DNA from: a bacterium
GTDB taxonomy: Bacteria > Elusimicrobiota > Elusimicrobia > UBA1565 > UBA9628
Direction: 5' to 3'
DNA length: 16,668 nt
Assembly: GCA_021796015.1 (NCBI GenBank)
Contig: JAJYOT010000042.1
Location: 1 to 16,668 of the forward strand
Positions within the stretch are counted from its first letter, which is position 1; each line of letters starts with the position of its first letter. Both the position numbers and the translations under genes were made by a program. This document shows, piece after piece, positions 13,873-16,668 of the stretch. Below the pieces are notes generated by a model, which saw only the letters and a program-made list of their open reading frames with translations, did not search any database and was not told the DNA's origin.

Positions 13873-15366
13873 TCAAGGCCAAGACTGCGGCTTAGTGTCC
13901 TGCCAATCAGTCTGAACTAAAACGACGTTCAAAGTCGGAACTTGGAGTTGATCATTGTAGAAGACTCCGCAAAAACTGCTGAGGCAATTAGGGTCTCCGG
14001 AAGGGCAACTGGCCGTTACCGAACCATTGACCCAAATGGCGCCATTAAAATCCATGAAATTTTTTATGATTAAGTTTCCGCCGACATAAGTAAATCCCCT
14101 GACTCCAACAGTGTTGACCCAGCCGCAGGTCATCGTATTGGGCGGGTGACTGGGGAAACAGAAGGAATCGGTTCCAAAAGCCCAGGTGGTCGCGCTTTGG
14201 TGGTAGCCGATATCGGCAGGATATTGACCACTGGCGGGAGTATCGTAACGGGTTTCGGTAAATTTTTGATGCTGTTGCCAGGCGTTGGTTGGAACATGCC
14301 CGGTGTAGTCGTAATCTCCACCGCTATCGATAGTCAGGTTCCCGCGAACGATAATGGTTCCTTGAAGTCCGGAGTCGAGTCCGGCTGATGGGGCGGCCCC
14401 TTGGCCGGCAAAAGTGACGTCTCCGTCCCAATACCAGACATAGTTAGTATTGGGTTGATGTTTGGGAGAGAAGGGGTGATTCCAATTATTTCCAAAGTGG
14501 CAGGAGGATCCGTAACAGGCTCCTCCAGTTCCGGAATAATGGGGAGAACCGGATTGACAGCTTCCCCGGTTATCCCATGGGGCGTGTCCGGACATATTCG
14601 CGCCCGTCGTTGGATCGGTGTAGCGAGAACTGTTCCTGCATCCATAAACGTTGAGTGTGTTAGTTGCGGCGGCAGAAGAGCGAAGAGCGGCAAAATCAAG
14701 GATGGGTAGTTCCGGCACCTTGGGATAATTGGCCCACCATTCGATACCATCGGTATTGGGGGGAAGTGGCCAGGTGGTGTCCCGCGGGTTAGCTGAAGTC
14801 CCAATGACGTCAGCTCTGGCGTATTTTTGCGGAAAATACCATTGAGAGGTGGTATTATCGAGCGTAATATTTCCCTGAGAGATGATCGGACCCCAGAATA
14901 TGCTGATTCCTTTTTGGTAATTGACATTGCCTTGAGTTAAAAGCGGACTATAGACTGTTTGATTCTGAAAAACGGCTTCAATTTCCCGAAGTTCATTCGT
15001 GGAGCTATCTCGACCTTCTCCATAAATAGTAATTCCACCGTTAGCAGCGGAAGTAATGAGGATTCGGTATTGCCCGCCCGGAATATCGGTGTAGTTGGCA
15101 TCGAATTGATACCCTGGAAATCCAACTCCCGCCGACATTTCGGCGAAAGTTCCTGTTGAACTTTTGGCTTTCCAATAACCACGGTTAACCGCCGCTTCGG
15201 CGAGATTTAAAGCGGTGGTGGATTTTTGGTTTTTAACGGAAGTCTTCGCTTCCGATTGCACCCATTGGACGACCGCGGGAACAATCGCAAGGAGAAGAAG
15301 CATCAATAGGAGAGTTCCAACCAAGATCTGACCCTGTGATGTCTTGGTGAAAATGTTTTTCTTCAT
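13873..15366 (-). CDS. PilX-like pilus assembly protein, paralog of the 12604-13869 product
   Basis: The 497-residue product begins with SQGQILVGTL and a membrane helix (about 15-36), again without Glu+5, then NQKSTTALNLAEAAVNRGYW (46-65), which aligns position for position with the + strand paralog. Both proteins share a GYxFDxxYxDxxGGxYxIxIT block near residues 85-105, a GxGRD motif, an NAW motif in the C-terminal half, beta-repeat segments such as TIIVRGNLTI and GFTYVGGNLIIKN, and a C-terminus ending near SWP. It is about 75 residues longer, mainly through a His/Asn/Gly-rich insertion with several Cys. It follows the PilW-like gene after seven bases. The product probably belongs to a second tip complex. 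Confidence 0.82.
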   Translation of the reverse strand: MKKNIFTKTSQGQILVGTLLLMLLLLAIVPAVVQWVQSEAKTSVKNQKSTTALNLAEAAVNRGYWKAKSSTGTFAEMSAGVGFPGYQFDANYTDIPGGQYRILITSAANGGITIYGEGRDSSTNELREIEAVFQNQTVYSPLLTQGNVNYQKGISIFWGPIISQGNITLDNTTSQWYFPQKYARADVIGTSANPRDTTWPLPPNTDGIEWWANYPKVPELPILDFAALRSSAAATNTLNVYGCRNSSRYTDPTTGANMSGHAPWDNRGSCQSGSPHYSGTGGACYGSSCHFGNNWNHPFSPKHQPNTNYVWYWDGDVTFAGQGAAPSAGLDSGLQGTIIVRGNLTIDSGGDYDYTGHVPTNAWQQHQKFTETRYDTPASGQYPADIGYHQSATTWAFGTDSFCFPSHPPNTMTCGWVNTVGVRGFTYVGGNLIIKNFMDFNGAIWVNGSVTASCPSGDPNCLSSFCGVFYNDQLQVPTLNVVLVQTDWQDTKPQSWP

Positions 15367-15373
15367 ATTAATA

Positions 15374-15862
15374 TTAATTCATCACCTGAACTTCTTCAGA
15401 CGCCATGTGAAGCGCTTTGACTCCTCCTTGATAAATTCCAGTTTGAAAGGTCATGGAAACAGAGATAATGTTCATGTCATCAGAGCGCGGAAAAGTAAAG
15501 GCCAGATAGATTATATCTGAAGATAAAACCTTGGTCATGTTTCCTACTTGCATCTCAAGCAAATTTCCGTTTTGAAAAAAGCTCATGCTCGTTCCTTGGG
15601 AAGTGGTGAAGGTAATTTGCGAATAATAAGGTTGGCTGGAAGAGTATCGGCTAAGCGTAATCGTTGAACTTTGAGCTTCTCTCAAATTACGAGTAATCAC
15701 ATAGAGAATGCTCCGGCCTTCTTCTTGGAGTTGAACCTTGGCGTTGGACAGCGTAAAATAGCGGTTCGCTTGAATGGTGAGCCCCGCGCCAACAGAGCCT
15801 ATAATTCCAATGATGGCGACGACCATCATCATTTCAAGTAAGGTATATCCGTTTTTCACCAT
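15374..15862 (-). CDS. PilW/GspJ-like minor prepilin, paralog of the 12110-12604 product
   Basis: The 162-residue product has leader MVKNG, cleavage before Tyr6 and Glu10 at +5 in YTLLEMMMVVAIIGIIG. The body is that of a PilW/GspJ-type minor pilin (VQLQEEGRSILYVITRNLREAQSSTITLS). It aligns along its whole length with the + strand product of 12110-12604, including the QITFT/EISFT strand, the FTFP motif and the C-terminal E-V-Q-V-M-N. The gene overlaps the upstream large gene by seven bases, so it is translationally coupled to it. Confidence 0.88.
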   Translation of the reverse strand: MVKNGYTLLEMMMVVAIIGIIGSVGAGLTIQANRYFTLSNAKVQLQEEGRSILYVITRNLREAQSSTITLSRYSSSQPYYSQITFTTSQGTSMSFFQNGNLLEMQVGNMTKVLSSDIIYLAFTFPRSDDMNIISVSMTFQTGIYQGGVKALHMASEEVQVMN

Positions 15863-16668
15863 GATAGACTTTGTCCTGATACGGTTTGACCTTGAAGAAC
15901 CGAGACATTTGACAGCGATTGCTGAACGATATTGATTCCTCCCGTGGGCGTTATTTCTGGATAATAACCGTAAACGTTGTAGGTAGGAGCTGTGCTTTGC
16001 CGAACCTGAACGCTGAAAGTTCCGTCTTCCTTGCTTGAAGTGGCGTAGTAAGAAATCCCCGTCAAAGAAGCGGAGCTGATATTGGGCGGCCCGCTTGGGA
16101 GGGTGTCGGTCGTGACGACGATAAGAACTCCGGTTGAAATAGGGTTTCCGCTTAAGGTGACATTTCCCGTGATCGTTCCCAAAGCGCCGGTAATGGTAAA
16201 TGTCCCCACGAAAACAGTTTGACCGGAGAGAACGCTTGCGCTAATCACGGTGGGATTGGAGACTTCAGTTGAGTCCAAGGGAATGCGGACGGTGTAGGCT
16301 CCTGTGGCCAGGTTGATGGTTTGAAAGTGTCCGGTCGCATCGGTGACTTCCTGATCTTGGGTGTTTCCATCTGAGTCAATGGCAGACATTGATATTCCCT
16401 GGAGGCCGTTAATTCCATCTCGAGTGATCCATCCGCTGAGCTGCCCCCCTTGGGTCAGTGTAAAATTAATTCCGCTAACGATTTGGCCCGGGTAAACGGT
16501 GATGGCGTTGGAGGAGATGGAGACATAGTTCGAATTCAGAGACGAGGGGTTGGCCGTGACGTCGACGATTCCACTGGAAACGCGCAAAAGATATTCTCCA
16601 GTCATCGTATTGGCGAAAGCGTTTGAACCTCCGGCTGAAACTTCAATAGCGGTGGGAATAGAGATCGG
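15856..16668 (-). CDS. C-terminal part of a giant PilV-like modular protein (runs off the window)
   Basis: The reading frame stays open to the window edge, upstream of an internal ATG at 16605, so this is the 3' part (270 residues) of a longer gene whose start lies outside. The visible part is a chain of carboxypeptidase-regulatory-like beta domains. It aligns with the last 270 or so residues of the 884-residue + strand protein, for example GALGTITGNVTLSGNPIS against GIMGTFTGTVSAGGNPIT, followed in both by TGV and a PPNI segment. By symmetry its missing N-terminus should be a PilV-like prepilin; this is inference. It is the first gene of the - strand module and overlaps the PilW-like gene by seven bases. 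Confidence 0.82.
   Translation of the reverse strand, partial: PISIPTAIEVSAGGSNAFANTMTGEYLLRVSSGIVDVTANPSSLNSNYVSISSNAITVYPGQIVSGINFTLTQGGQLSGWITRDGINGLQGISMSAIDSDGNTQDQEVTDATGHFQTINLATGAYTVRIPLDSTEVSNPTVISASVLSGQTVFVGTFTITGALGTITGNVTLSGNPISTGVLIVVTTDTLPSGPPNISSASLTGISYYATSSKEDGTFSVQVRQSTAPTYNVYGYYPEITPTGGINIVQQSLSNVSVLQGQTVSGQSLSW

Noticed and set aside
14334..14927. 197-codon reading frame on the - strand inside the 13873-15366 gene
   Set aside because: It is an alternative frame of the PilX-like gene, Pro/Thr/Ser-rich without recognisable features, while the main frame aligns with the + strand paralog.

Overview
The window looks like a chromosomal segment of an aerobic or microaerobic, probably Gram-negative bacterium of intermediate G+C. 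Supporting signs are a lipoprotein-type cytochrome c, an aa3-type oxidase with its own heme A biosynthesis genes, and type IV pilus-like prepilins with Glu+5 cleavage motifs. The lineage cannot be fixed from this sequence. The giant modular prepilins and the style of the cox operon would fit a poorly cultured phylum such as Elusimicrobiota or its neighbours, but that is a guess.

Region 1 (282-6546, + strand) is one tightly packed respiratory operon: coxB, coxA, coxC, coxD (COX4-like), two small membrane proteins of unknown function, heme A synthase (ctaA/cox15 type), heme O synthase (ctaB) and a diheme cytochrome c lipoprotein. Most junctions are ATGA or TAATG overlaps, which suggests translational coupling. 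The set makes the oxidase core (I-IV), both enzymes that convert heme B to heme A, and a likely electron-donating cytochrome. CoxA keeps all metal ligands, the crosslinked Tyr and the D-channel residues, but has Ile where A-family oxidases normally carry the K-channel Lys.

Region 2 (6559-9055, - strand) holds a DUF2231-type four-helix membrane protein, a secreted Met/His/Cys-rich small protein that may bind metal, and an exported neutral-ceramidase-like hydrolase. A long imperfect palindrome with phased TCCGT repeats separates the first two. A terminator-like hairpin lies directly before the ribosome binding site of the second.

Region 3 (9094-9385, + strand) holds tRNA-Lys(UUU) and tRNA-Glu(UUC). 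The last 17 bases of the tRNA-Lys plus 10 flanking bases are duplicated 123 bases downstream, and a strong hairpin lies between the two copies. tRNA-Glu has one extra G in the 3' acceptor strand.

Region 4 (9412-16668) is a tail-to-tail pair of paralogous three-gene minor-prepilin modules in pilV-pilW-pilX order. The + strand copy (9459-13869) has a good sigma70-like promoter and starts with an 884-residue PilV-like prepilin carrying carboxypeptidase-regulatory-like beta domains and a probable lamin-tail domain. The - strand copy (16668-13873) mirrors it and its first gene runs off the window. The two modules meet with only 3 bases between stop codons. They probably encode two variant pilus-tip or pseudopilus complexes with different surface-exposed modules.
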